Shown piece after piece: positions 34,560-46,488 of a stretch of 64,000 bases of DNA (positions within the stretch are counted from its first letter, which is position 1; every line of letters starts with the position of its first letter). This DNA is from Dermatemys mawii (Eukaryota; Chordata; Testudines; Dermatemydidae). A program made the translations under genes and the position numbers. The notes beneath the pieces were generated by a model. It was given only the letters and a program-made list of their open reading frames with translations, did no database searches and was not told the DNA's origin. The stretch covers positions 8,020,540 to 8,084,539 of the forward strand of contig ML677328.1 in assembly GCA_007922305.1 (NCBI GenBank). The letters are read 5' to 3'.

Positions 34560-37500
34560 AAAACCACAAATCAACAGGCTTCCACACAGCTCCTGTGACA
34601 AATTGTCTCCTTTATTTATCAGGGACCACATCCTGTCTATAATTTTATACAGCACTCACAGACATTTAGTACCTGAATATATTATACTATATGTAGGCCT
34701 GGTTAAAAAAAATAGGAACCCATTTTCACAAACTACCACCAAAAGAAACTGATACTTCCTTTCACAATGGAAAAAAAGTAAAGGAAAGAGTGTTTGGAAA
34801 AAACCCTGTCCCCAGAAGACCTTTTTAACTTTGCCCTCCCCACAACCCATTGTCTTGATATATTTCAAAAAGTGTTCATCAAAAACATTGAGAAAAATGA
34901 AATTTTCCCCACAAATTCTCCCTTCCCACCTCCAATAAAAAAAAAATCCCTTTGATTCAATTCTCAACCATCTGAAACTGAATAGCCACATTACACCCAA
35001 GCATCTGCATGTTCAAAAAAGATTTTTCTTCTCTTTTATGGGGCTGTGGTCTACTGCTGATCCTACAGGGTGTGCAAGGAAATGTTGCTACTGTTGTAGT
35101 GGCATTCAAAGTGGCATGGGGGCTTTCTCCTCCTTTTCCCCAGACCACTGTTTGGAAGAGAGAAGTCCTGATCTTACGAGGCTTCCGCCTCCCTCAGCTG
35201 AGGATGGTAGCCAAGAGAGTTTCTTTTGGGGACAACCATGTTAAGTTATTTCCCTGCTGCCTTTTATTTAAGCCAGGGAGAACCTAATTGGACATCAAGC
35301 TATTCATTCCACTTGGGAAGGCTGTAATTACCGATGTTGCACCTTCTTTAATTTCCCTACTTAACATCTATGGAAGACCAGCGTGCTGCACATACAGTCC
35401 ATGACCTAAGGAAGTTACAGTTCAGGAGTCTGATGTGAAGTCCATAGAAGACAAATGGAAAGATTCCCGTTGATGCCCATGGGCTTTGGAGCAGGACATC
35501 AGTTCACTAATGACATCAATGCCACAGAGACAACTTCATACAAGGAGAGGAGACATACACTATACCAGGTAGCTCATTTTCCATGTTTTACACCTTGTTT
35601 CATTTAATACTTGATTTTTTTTTATTATAGAAAGGTTGGCATAGTCAAACCAGCCACTGGCACTGGGATTGTGAAATGTCATGGATTTTAAAGAACAAAG
35701 GGATGCGGCATCACCGCAGGACCAGGGAAGACGTCGGGCAGAGTGTGTAACCAAGGTACTTATGCAAGGAGGAGACCAGGGGAACAATCCACGGAAGGGT
35801 GCTCTCTGGTAGCAAAGTTCCAGGAGATCCCCTCTGACAGTCCTTAGACTTTCACAAATCAAGTTTGCCCCTCCCATACCAGAAGACCCATCCCCCAAGC
35901 CTGAAGCAATTCCTAGGCAGCCCCTGGAGGCCAGTACTGTGCACATGGACATCCTGTGCCCCAGCACATCCCCCCATTAAAATGGCAGTGAGACTGTCCT
36001 TGGCTGCAGCTTCTCTTGAAACATCTGGGGAATGCTGTATGAAAAGCAAAATCTGGGGCTCTGTCAATTTATCGGGGTCATCTCCAAGGAGACAGGGTGT
36101 TGGGGGATAAAGTGCATCACCAAGCATGCCACAGTCCACCTGTCAGGCTGTGCAGTTTCCAGCTGCACTCAGAGTCTACTTGAAGTAGTCTTGAGGGAAG
36201 GAAAGAGAACAGTGCTGTGGCAGTAGCTATCTCCATCATCTACTGTGTAGTAAGAAGGCAAACAGTACAGGGATGGTCCCCTCTTGGTACAATTCTAGAA
36301 TGACGTAGGCCATTGTGAGGTCACGTTTACAGATTCTAGACCAACTGGATGGAATATTCTTACTGTGTGTACACACAAGAATAATAATGACTGTCTTCTA
36401 TGAAGTACATAAGATATTGAAATTAGGTACTTAGTTTTATTGTGTGTTGAGTACAGTTGATTCAAAAAACTCAAGTACAAAAAGTTAGTGATAGTAACTA
36501 ATAGTATAGAAGAGATGTCAGGCAAGTCGTTTTATCTGGCCATCCCATGGTTTGGATATGCAACCTCATGCAATCAATTTTTTTTTTTTAAATAAGCACT
36601 TTTCCAACGCATGCATCTAGCAAAACTGAAGGTCAAAATCCTCCTATCTGGTCACAGTAATTTGCAAGATGACTATCACGGAGGGAATTCTTGCATATCT
36701 AATTTTACTGGCAAACATTCATTTTGAGGATTTAGTAACACATGATTTCAGCTTTAGTGATGCACTCCTTATGTGAAAGATACTTGTCTATCAAATACTT
36801 TATTATTTTAACAGTGTCTAACAGATGTCTCTGTTAATGTAAAAAATAGACTAGAACAAGCAATACGACTTCTTCATAGGCAAGAACTGATTTCGGTGGG
36901 CTCTCATTACATTTAGGAAAACCTTCAAAAAGGAACACATGCTTTCAGATTATTTGCCTTTAAGCATTTCATATTTCTCCACATCCTGGACCAGAGGTGT
37001 TTTGTTTTGTTTATTTTTGAGAGAGAGAGAGGTTTCTACAGATCTGAAAAAAAATTTCAGCATACATTTACCGGTATTTAGGTGTGATTTTGAATATAAG
37101 CTCCTATTTGTGTATGCAAAGATGCACTATTTTTGAGTAGAGATATCAGGGTTCTTTTTAAAAACCATCTGAAGCAGAAAACACAAAAATAATGAAGTTT
37201 ATAAATCAAACAACTAAAAGTTAAGGATGTTTCTACTGTGTTAATTCAGCCACAGAGCACATCCAACACACTGGATGTGCTTTAATGTAGTGATGTTTGT
37301 TATTAAGTATATTGACTGTGGAATATGGCTGCATCAAAATGGTAGGACTTCCAGAATTTTTTTTACTTACAAGTCCTGATGGCTCAGCCATAATGTTGCA
37401 TTAACGGTATTCTGTTTGATTTTGAAATTCAGTTCCGTAGACTTTTTAAATAAAAAGAAAGCCTATTGTTTGCACAGGTATCATGCAAGGTCTGTTGTCC

Positions 37501-40500
37501 TTAAAAGGGCTAGCAAAAGCTTATAAATTCCTTAAACTGTAACAGTTCATTTTGAGACTCTCAGCCAAGACCTCCTGAACCTGGCCTCCACAAGTTAAAT
37601 AAAATGGAACATTTATTTAGAACATTTTAAATAAAAAGACACTGTAAGGACGGGGGCCCAAACTTGCTCCCTTTGTCAGTAGCAACAATTTCCTTAGTAT
37701 CCCTTTGTGGTAATTACAAACAGTTTTGAATGACCCAAAGCCAGGAAGTTTTTCTGATCTTATTAACACTTGAAAAGAAACCAAGTACATAGAAAGTTAA
37801 TTTAGTTTGAAGTTTAAAGATTTGAATGTTCGCATTTGGAAAGTCCTTAAATATCTTCTTAGCAATTTTTTAACCATGATGATCAGCATAATTTTTTAAA
37901 AAATTAAGATGATTAATTTTCTTAAGAGATTTCTTGCTTTAATAAGTGTTCATGTGATTACAAAACAAGTCTGAAGTAGTTAGTGTAACCATTTGAGAGT
38001 TATTAGAAATTTTTAAGTCCTTGCTAGTTCAACCAGAGGAGTATTTGCTAGCCCCTTTTCCAGATCACTCCTGGAAAGAACTTGATACACAGTTCACCGT
38101 TGGACTGCACAATTAATTTGGTCAGCAGTAGGATAATGATTATCAGGATTCTTGGATTTGGGATAGGGACATGGTTTATGGTGCTTAGAGATAGGAAAAC
38201 CCAAAATGATTTAGTCACTCTGAAAGGCAGTGTTGTTGTAGAAGCTAATATGGGAAGAGTTGCTGAGTTGATAACCCCAGACTATTAGGCTGGTATTCAT
38301 GGCCACAGCAAACTGCATGGGAATCTGACCACTACCTAGCTGAGATTTCCATTCTTGGTCTCCTCTTTTCCATCTTCTGTCTTCCTCCTTCCCACTCCCC
38401 TCCTCAAAGTTTGCACCATGGCAGATTTGTCTGTTGAATTTAAATTCAGAAGATTTAGCTGTGTGCACGTGTGTGTTATGGTTAAAAAGTTATAAAAAAC
38501 ACTCCCAATGTATAATGATATTGTAGTAAGCAAATGAGGAACAGTAATGAGGCCATTGGACAGGTCCCAGAGTGTTTCACAGTCCCATGGATCCCCCTTT
38601 TTTGCAAGTAAAGTGAGAGTCAACTAACTAAAATTGAGTGCTTGTTATTCTTTCTGTATCAATTCATCTTTCCATCAAGCCACTATGAAAGGTTCAAATA
38701 AGTTTAATCTTCCACCATTTTTAAAAAAAAAAAAAAAAAATGAAGGTTTAAAGCTCTTGTTAAAGAGGTTGTGTTATGGAGTTCAGTTTAAGCACAGTGC
38801 AGGTATCTCTGCATCTAAATCAGAGACTAAATGTATCCAAATAATCATATTAGCTTATTGTAGATAATGGATAAAAGGAATCTTGATTAAACTATGGCCT
38901 AACATTTCTATTCCTATCTTTCCATTCCCAAGAAAGAATGGCAATTATAACCTGATACATTTAGAATCGTTAGACTGAGCCAGTTACCTGTAAATTCATT
39001 GCTACCTGTTCCAAGATAATACCATTGGACAGATCCTGAGATGGTATAAATCCACTGATAAATGGGCCTATATCAGTTTACATCAGCTCAAGACCTGGCC
39101 CACAATCTGTTATTGGTGTGGTAACAGCACTTACTATCTTAAAGTTCTAAGCCCTGTTTATGACGAAAAGTGTGGTATAAAACATGGGTGAAATAAGTGA
39201 CAAACCTGTAATCGGAAAGAACAGGAGTGGTCTGAATTAGAGAGATAACCCTGTCAATATGGGGTCCTTACATGGTTTGTCCTTCCCCATTTAAAAAAAG
39301 AAGGTAAAAAGATCTTCTCTTCAGATTTGTTTCTCTGAAAAGTCAGGTATGGCTAGATTAGCTAAATTATTCAGAGAGGTCAATTTGTCCCAATATTGTT
39401 CCAATATTGTCCCAATTGTCCCAATATTGTTCCTCTGACACTTCTGAGAATCCACTTTCTGATGCTAATCCAATGTCCTGGAGACATTTTAGCAACTTGT
39501 CCAAATGAATCAAGTCATCTCCACAATGTTTTGTTCATTTTCAGTCAGTCTAATTTCTCTCAGTTGAACTTCTCATTAATTTAAAGCTCCCAATAAGTAT
39601 GTACCTTGGACACTCAATTTAAGATTTCACCCTGGCATTTAAAAAACCAACCAAACAAAACCACACTGGTTGGTAACTATTCAATTCTCATATAGGGTTT
39701 GTTTAGTCTCAAAGTGGTGCATCTAGATTTGAACTCTGCAGAATATTAATTCCATGTCTAATTGCTGGTTGTTAGACTTGTTAGTCAACATTTTAAATAA
39801 ATAGCTATCCCATTAGATCATCTCCTCCTTAATAACAAGTTGTGCTTTAGAAGTTGTGCCTCATTACTACAGAGATTTGAAAAATGTGCACTTGTAAGAT
39901 AGATGTGAACAGTATAGAGTATAAACATGCAGAGCATTTTACTGAATTGCATTTGGTCTCTGAATTGGTGGGTTGGGAGCTATACAAAACCATAGAAACT
40001 CACTTGAGCAACAGAACTAAACTTCATTGCAATAGAACAGTCACTCATGGTAACTTCTCCAGATGAATCCTTAACTTGCCTGGGCAGAGTTCTTCTCTTT
40101 CTGTACAACTTTCCCCAACTTTCATTTGCCCTGAACCCTTCTTGTATTGGGCTTTCTGCCTGGCCCACAGTTTATCCAATAAATGGAAAGTCCCCTAATC
40201 ATGATGAAAAAACATACTTTTCCTGACTAGCCTCTATTCACTCCCTGATCTTGATGATCAGGCCTTTGAAACAACCAAAAAAAAATCTGCCAAAGTATCC
40301 AGCCTAATTTTCCCTTTTCAATCCAGGGCATATGGAAACAGGACACTGGGAGATTATCCAGTACTGTGGGACCATTCATGCACTGCAAACTTAATCATTA
40401 CGGCAGTACAGACTTGCTCAATAGAGCTCCAGAGTTATGGACCTCCCTATTGTGCATCTTGATTTAAGAAGCCTCCTAATAGTCAGGAACATTTAGAGAT

Positions 40501-41310
40501 AGACCAAGACAGTTATATTTTCATCATGGTACAGAGGTATTTACCCCTTGCTGAAAGGGGTTGAGATGAAAGATGTTAAATCCTCCAGTTAAATCAGCAC
40601 ACATTGGGTTATACACAACTACTGTAACACTTCAGTCAACAAAACATCCATTGAGGCTTTAGCTAAATACCATGGAAAGCACAGAAAATAAAGGTATTTA
40701 CCTGTAATTCTTGGTGGGGAGGGACAGGAGGTTTGGTTAAGGTATAAATTACAACAACATCTTAGATTTCTTGTGCTGATGACTTTGGCTCAAGGAAATT
40801 CCAGGCCTCATGGGCTGATCTACCTCTTACAGACCATCCAACAAGCTATCAGAGTCAGGTCTTAAAATATGATGGTACTTCTTGAAAAAGTGACTATATA
40901 AACAGCTTTGTGAGGCTCCCTATCTACAGTGATTCACTGACTTCCGCATAAAATATTTAAAGTTTGTAATTAATAAAAAGGTACTCTACCAGCTGTATGA
41001 ACTCTCCCTGAGCTCTGATAGTCAAAGGGACCTTCTTTCCATTGCATACTTACTACAAGTTATAGAAAGTCTACAGGCCAAATTATGCAGCCAACTTCTC
41101 TTGTGCAACCCCATTGCTGTCAGATTATTCCCTCAGCAACACCTGTACACGCCCATTAATCTTAAGTGGGTTTGCACAGGTATCACAGAGGGAGTACTTT
41201 GAAGAGAATGAGGCTGCACAGCAGAAGCAGAGAGTATTAACAGGCCTGCAGATCTTCTATTACTCATGATGATATATCAAAGCCCAGAATAAACTTGTAT
41301 AGATAAAGGC
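34560..41310. other. Intergenic sequence with only minor repeats
   Basis: Contains one AAGTCAATGG-type repeat (about 35430-35504, 'atggaaagattcccgttgat' with 'gcccatgggctttggagcag'), an A run at about 38721-38738, and a short TCCCAATATTGT tandem at about 39388-39433. Minus-strand frames of 114 codons (34656-35000), 135 codons (35560-35967) and 95 codons (35852-36139) have no recognisable domain, signal peptide or splice context. Confidence 0.5.
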
Positions 41311-41319
41311 AAGCTTTTA

Positions 41320-42610
41320 TTATTTGCAAACAGAACATGACATATAAGGACTACAGAATCCCACCATACAAGCTATAACTTTTAAAAGCATCATCCTGCT
41401 AATGTTCCTGGCAGAAAATATTATTAGGTTTTTAATTTAGCATGAACTGAAGCCCTACAATACTCTATCAACAGTTTCCATCAACAATAAAACAATGGAC
41501 CCCTGTCACACAGGCACATCACTCACTACTAGTCTGACACCTCTTCCTGGTCATTCTGGGAATTAGCTCTCAAGGCCAACACCCTGTGTGCTAGTTGCAT
41601 ACTGTCACTCAGACTCTGGTCTGCAGCTCCTCTTGCTCCAGGACCTGCAGCATCCTCTTTGTGATTCAGCCCTTTGGTTAGGGCACTCAGCATTCCCGCT
41701 TCTGGGGTACAATCTGCCAGGAGGCCTAGGCAGTCTTTGCACTCACTGCCTCTGATCTTAGCCTTGCTCTTGGTGGCTGGTAGGGGAACCCAGGCCCACC
41801 CTCTTCTCTAGGTTTGAATCCAGGGACCCTTAGCTCAGCAGTTCTGGGCTTCCTCTCTCTGTCCTCACTACTGTTTCCCCCATCCTCCTGGTTACTTCCC
41901 TTCTCTGGGAGTACCAGCTCCAAACCAACTCCCTCCATCAAGGGAGGAAATGCAGACTATCCCCCTGCAATCCACAAACACTCCTTCCCAGAGAGTGGGT
42001 GCTGTCTGCCTTACTGCAGCCTTTCCCAGCAGCCCCAAAACACTCCTTCCTCTTCTTAGGAAGTGACTACCCTTTTTCAGCAATTACCTCCTCTGTAGCC
42101 CACTACCTGGCTTGATAGGCCCCACCTCTTCCTACACAGGTAAGTCTCTGTCTCAGGGGGAGGCAACCTATGGCACGGGTGCCGAAGGTGGCACGAGATG
42201 ATTTTCAGTGGCACTCACACTGCTCAGGTCCTGGCTACCAGTCTGGGGGGCTCTGCATTTTAATTTAATTTTAAATGAAGTTAAATTTTAAATTAAATTA
42301 AACATTTTAAAAACCTTATTTACTTTACATTCAACAGTAGTTTATTTATATATTAAAGACTTATAGAAAGAGATCTTCTAAAAACGTTAGAATGTATTAC
42401 TGGCACGCAAAACCTTAAATTTGAGTGAATAAAGGAAGACTCGGCCCACCACTTCTGAAAGATTGTTGACCCCTACTCTATATAATTAGCTGCCTCCAGC
42501 CTAAAGCTCCCCTGTGTGTAGCCTAATCAGCTGATTGGGCCCACCTGGCCTAACTCTGTTCTTGCAGGGCCTGAGTGGGGAACTCACCCTCATCACAGCC
42601 TCCCTGTCCA
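41320..42610 (-). mobile_element. LTR-like repeat, interrupted by a hAT element
   Basis: The block from 'aaggcaagcttttattattt' through 'gtcacacaggcacatcactc' to 'gcccacctggcctaactctg' and 'ggggaactcaccctcatcac' resembles a turtle retroviral LTR family. 'tttattattt' read on the minus strand supplies an AATAAT/AATAAA-like polyadenylation context, hence the orientation. The hAT copy at 42154-42475 is inserted in it. Exact LTR ends are not defined; no gag/pol is present. Confidence 0.45.
42154..42475 (+). mobile_element. hAT MITE, copy 1 of an inverted pair
   Basis: Opens CAGGGGGAGGCAACCTATGG and closes 'gattgttgacccct' plus one base. The 'ggcacgggtgccgaaggtgg' and 'tactggcacgcaaaacctta' segments mark an abundant turtle hAT element. 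The flanks ctctgtct (42146-42153) and ctctatat (42476-42483) match at 6 of 8 positions. No open frame. Confidence 0.82.
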
Positions 42611-42948
42611 ATCACTTTTGCCTCTTAGGCACAAGCACAGATTTGAACATAGCTTTGTGCTGGACATGCTGGTGAACAAAACTTGCTTAAAAGAATTTAG
42701 TGAGGACTACGCTTGCATTGAGTTGAAACTATTTTCAAACACAACTCTCGCTAGTCCTGACAAAGGATGAGATTTGCAGTAGGGCTTATGTTCTGAAACA
42801 CTTCAGTGCTTTTTGAAAATCTCACACAGATCCTATTGATGAAATCTATGGCCCAGATTGAGACAGGTGAAGAAAGTGGTCAAACAAAGCAGGCTATCAA
42901 CTCATTCCTCTGCTCTAAAGGGATTAGAATGTAGCTTCAGGGTCTCTG

Positions 42949-43284
42949 TTACCATACTTGCACCAAAGTGTGTACCATCAATACTGAGATATCTGACTGT
43001 GACTTGTTGGAGTCTTTCCTGGCTGACTTCATGTCAGAATTAAAAGAAGCATCAAGAGAAGTTAGGGAAGCTTTTAGGTGCTCACTCTGATCTGACTGCT
43101 CACAGTGACAACTGGACACAGATCTCGTAGTTAAATCAGTCCTGAGGCACTCCACATCAAAACAAACAGAAGTCATGTCTAGCTGCAAGGGATATTTTAC
43201 AACTGCATTTGGAAGTATATCTTCAAGCCACAGTGCTGCTTCCTCTGACTTTGAGAAGGGAGAGCAAAAATATACAGATAACAA
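42949..43284 (-). other. Unidentified 111-codon open frame, possible exon
   Basis: The frame opens at a TTG rather than an ATG and includes SEEAALWLEDILPNAVVKYP, then SVSSCHCEQSDQSEHL and a Ser/Lys/Asp-rich end. Its composition is more protein-like than other chance frames here. On the minus strand it is preceded by a pyrimidine-rich run ending TTCTCAAAG, which could be a splice acceptor, and near its end is CAAGTATGG, which could be a donor. It lies between two inverted hAT copies. I do not recognise the family; it may be a real exon, an old pseudogene or chance. Confidence 0.2.
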
Positions 43285-43644
43285 TTCAGAAATAAGCAGA
43301 AAAGGTTAGCAGAGTTCATTTAGATGAACCAAGAGTCCCAGCAAGACACTGCCATCTTCACCCAGAGCATTTAGTAACTACACATTTTAAAAAAACAAAC
43401 AGGAAGAGGCTCCTTCTGGAGAGGACGAATTCGCCTCCGGCAATGAAGAGACAATGAGACCACAGCTCTCATACATCAGTAGTTGGTGTCAGCATAACCT
43501 CAACAGGAAGTGTTTTCACCACTAGTGATAAGAAACTGACACCAATCAGGATCACTATAGTTCCTCATTTGAGGGTGGCCTGAGTTACCCAAATATGATA
43601 GAACTCCAAGGTATCGAAACTCTTACCAGTCAATGTCATATTAG

Positions 43645-43946
43645 CAGGGGTTGCCAACCTTTCAGAAGTGGTGTGCTGAGTCTTCATTTATTCACTCTAA
43701 CTTAAGGTTTTGTGTGCCAGTTATACATTTTAATGTTTTTAGAAGGCCCCTTTCTAGAAGTCAATAATATATAAACAAACTATTGTTGTATGTAAGGTAA
43801 ATACAGTTTTTAAAATGTTTAAGAAGCTTCAATTAAATTACAATACAGAGACCCCAGACCAGTGGCTAGGACCCGGGCAGCGAGTGCCACCGAAAATTAG
43901 CTCGCATGCCACCTTTGGCACCCACGCCATAGGTTGTCTACTTCTG
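43645..43946 (-). mobile_element. hAT MITE, copy 2 of an inverted pair
   Basis: Same family as 42154-42475 but reversed: opens CAGGGGTTGCCAACCTTTCA and closes 'ccataggttgtctacttctg'. Shared blocks include 'cagttatacattttaatgtt' and 'gccacctttggcacccacgc'. The flanking duplication is too decayed to call. Confidence 0.82.
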
Positions 43947-44904
43947 TGTTAGAGATATGGCCATAGTTGTAGTCATCTGTTGTAACTGGTGAATTTGTAT
44001 TTACTGAACTTGCCCTTTGTCATAACTTGTCAAACTTTTCTTTTTCTGATTTCTTTTGTCTTTCAGCAGTTCACAGGAAGTGTTGGGATATGGGTTGAGT
44101 ATGGAGGCTGGTACAGAGCAGATTGGGATTCTTATCACAGAGGACACTTGGAGCATAAAGTTGGTTGGGGTGGTTCAAGAGGGATTAGCAGCTTGGATGG
44201 AAGTCAGGTTCTCACCTTTTATTAGAGCTAGGTTAGCTTAGTATAGATATTCTCTCTCTTCTACTATTAAAGCAAAATTAATATTCAACACTCATGACTT
44301 GCCTTTTGTCCCTAGCATATTTTAAGGATTTGAAAAGTAAATCAAGTAGAGAAATACTATGATTGTATTATAGCATAAGCTATATTTGCTTTAGAAAAAG
44401 CTCACCTGAAGTGGCAAGCTGTGACAAAACTTCCATTCAAATCAGTTAAAACCTGTGTTAAAAATCCTGTCATGCATCTTTAGGGTTGGTAGCTGATGTT
44501 ACTTGAATAATAATTTCTCCTGGAAGGCTCTACTGGAGTTATTTTAATTATTATACACAAAAAAGCTGAGTTAAAAGAATGTTATTAATGTTGTAAAGTC
44601 AAGCATGCAAAAGTTAGAAAATGTCAGAATTAAGGTTGCATTATATTACAGTCTTCAATTATATCACAACATACTACTTTTTCCCCCACAGATCCCTGCC
44701 TCATTCAATGCAGAGGATGGATGGTGCTCACTTAATGAACAGCTATTCAGTATTTTGTTTTCTCCTCATTATTCAATGTGTGACCTTATTTACTGCACAT
44801 GATTCAAACACTGCGCCAAAGACAGATTCGTTAATTTCCTCATGGCATTTTTACGATATTCATCGCTACAGTATCTGAGTGCATCACAAACATTAGTGAA
44901 TTTA

Positions 44905-44960
44905 TTTTCACAGCAGTGTTATCCCCATTTTACAGATGGGTAACTGTGGTACAGACACAT
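44905..44960. repeat. MIR-like core fragment
   Basis: 'ttatccccattttacagatg' followed by 'ggtaactgtggtacagaca' is the MIR central block. It is cut off by the MITE that starts at 44961, so the MITE probably inserted into an older MIR-like copy. Confidence 0.55.
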
Positions 44961-45096
44961 TAGGGTGACCAGATGTCCCAATTTTATAGGGACAGTCCCA
45001 ATTTTGGGGTATTTTTCTTATATAGGCTCCTATTACCCCCCCCCCATCCCCTGTTTTTCACACCAAATTTTTCACACTTGTTGTCTCATCACCTTA
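44961..45096. mobile_element. Short palindromic MITE, second copy
   Basis: Opens TAGGGTGACCAGATGTCCC and contains 'cttatataggctcctatta', the same core as the copy at 600-723. The right end is more diverged ('tgtctcatcacctta'). A run of C lies inside at about 45037-45045. Confidence 0.72.
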
Positions 45097-45129
45097 AAAC
45101 ACACTAAGGTCAAAAGTTTTGGGTGTCCA

Positions 45130-45245
45130 CTTTGACACACCTAGGATCTAATTTTTCAGGAGCACTTAGCATTACATAGCACTTTATATATTCAAAGCAC
45201 TGCTCCCAGTGACTTTAGTTACAGCTGAATACTCAGTACTTTTGC
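45130..45245. repeat. Dispersed 'CAGGAGCACTTAGCA' repeat
   Basis: 'atttttcaggagcacttagc' and 'ctgaatactcagtacttttg' with 'caaatcaggctctg' are the two inverted arms of a repeat related to the AAGTCAATGG group. Confidence 0.45.
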
Positions 45246-45359
45246 AAATCAGGCTCTGGGTCTCCAGTCAGAAATGCAGAAAATGAGGAACACAGAAGTG
45301 GTGAGTACTCGTGAGACATTTGGTTTAAGTGACTTGACTACAATCACATAGAAACTAAC

Positions 45360-45600
45360 ATAAGACACCAGTGGTTGGGACATGTGCTGAGAATGGAAAA
45401 AAGAATGCTTACTAAATACCACCATTGAATGGAAGTCAGAAAACGCAAGAAGAAATAGAGGAAGACATGGAATAACATGGAAACGAAGGACATCGAGCAC
45501 CTCAACATGAAATGGGAAAATTTGGAAAGATGGGCAATTGATAGGCAAGGATGGCAAACGTGGGTAGCCCAAAGTGCAGCAAAGTACAGGATGGAATAAA
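45360..45600 (+). pseudogene. C-terminal fragment of a non-CR1 LINE ORF2
   Basis: In one plus-strand frame the translation reads RHQWLGHVLRMEKRMLTKY, then a Lys/Arg-rich stretch, RKTWNNMETKDIEHL, WAIDRQGWQTWVA, and a terminal stop after RME. This order (WLGHVLRM, basic stretch, TW, DR..W...V) is the conserved C-terminal tail of several LINE families that carry a C-terminal nuclease. Two internal stops interrupt it. About 80 codons survive; the specific clade cannot be named from this piece. Confidence 0.7.
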
Positions 45601-45645
45601 GTCTAACGTCCACTCATGTCTCCTGGCAGCATTCATCTGGGCAAT

Positions 45646-45925
45646 GGCATTATGTCTACACTGCAATTAGACACCTGGGGCTAGCTCACGATACAGACTC
45701 ATGAGGCTTAAGCTAGGGGGCTGTTTAATTGAAGTGTAGATGTTCAGACTCTGGCTGGCAACCAGATTGTAGGACCCTGCGAGGTGGGAGGGTCCCAGAG
45801 GTCAGGCTGCAGCCTGAGTCCAAATGTGCACACCATTATTAAACAGCCCCTTAGCCCAAGCCCTGCAAGCCTGAGTCAGTTGGCACAAGCCAGCTGTGTT
45901 CTCTAACTGCAGTATAGATATACTC
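45646..45925. mobile_element. MITE with TATGTCTACACTGCAATTAG termini
   Basis: Left end 'tatgtctacactgcaattag' followed by acacc; the reverse complement of the right end is 'agtatatctatactgcagtt' followed by agagaac, giving imperfect inverted repeats of about 25 bp. Inner palindromic arms, 'aagctagggggctgtttaat' and 'attaaacagccccttagccc', also pair. 280 bp, no coding sequence. Confidence 0.75.
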
Positions 45926-46488
45926 TTGAACTCCTTTAAAAAGCAGTGGGTGCTGTTCGTGGTTCTCTGCTTGGTGTCCCCTTTCGGTTCATTAAATTCC
46001 TGCCTTTGATCTCACTCCCACCCGTTTTCTCCTTTGTTGTCCCGCATAATTAGAGGAAAACTGATTTAGTGGTTCCTCTCATAGTTGACGAGGAGGGCTT
46101 TCAGTTTTGGGAGAAATAGGATCGGCATGTTTCCAATACTACAAAACTTCCAACCCCCTCTGTGGCCCACTAAGACACAGAACTCACCTACCGCCTCCTA
46201 TTGCTGGCCAAGATGGACACCCATCACTCTTGGAGGAGAAAGCTGAACAGCAGAGTACTCTGCAATCGTGGGTCTATTTCGACTCCTTCATCCAATAACA
46301 TCTCTAAGGCAGATTTCCTTTGGGCAATGTCCATTGAATCATTAGATGCCTTTGAGGAATGGTGGGTGCTGTCCTTGGTGTCCATCTCTGACACTTCTTT
46401 TTTACCTTGGACCACACTTCCATTACTGTTTTCTCCTTTGTTGGCCCCAGGATTCTGTTATAGTCTTGGCTTAGTGTTTCCCCTCTCT

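Noticed and set aside
35560..36139. Two overlapping minus-strand frames of 135 and 95 codons
   Set aside because: They overlap in different frames without similarity to anything I recognise.
45249..45572. 107-codon minus-strand hydrophobic frame
   Set aside because: It is antisense to the LINE C-terminal fragment, whose plus-strand translation makes biological sense.
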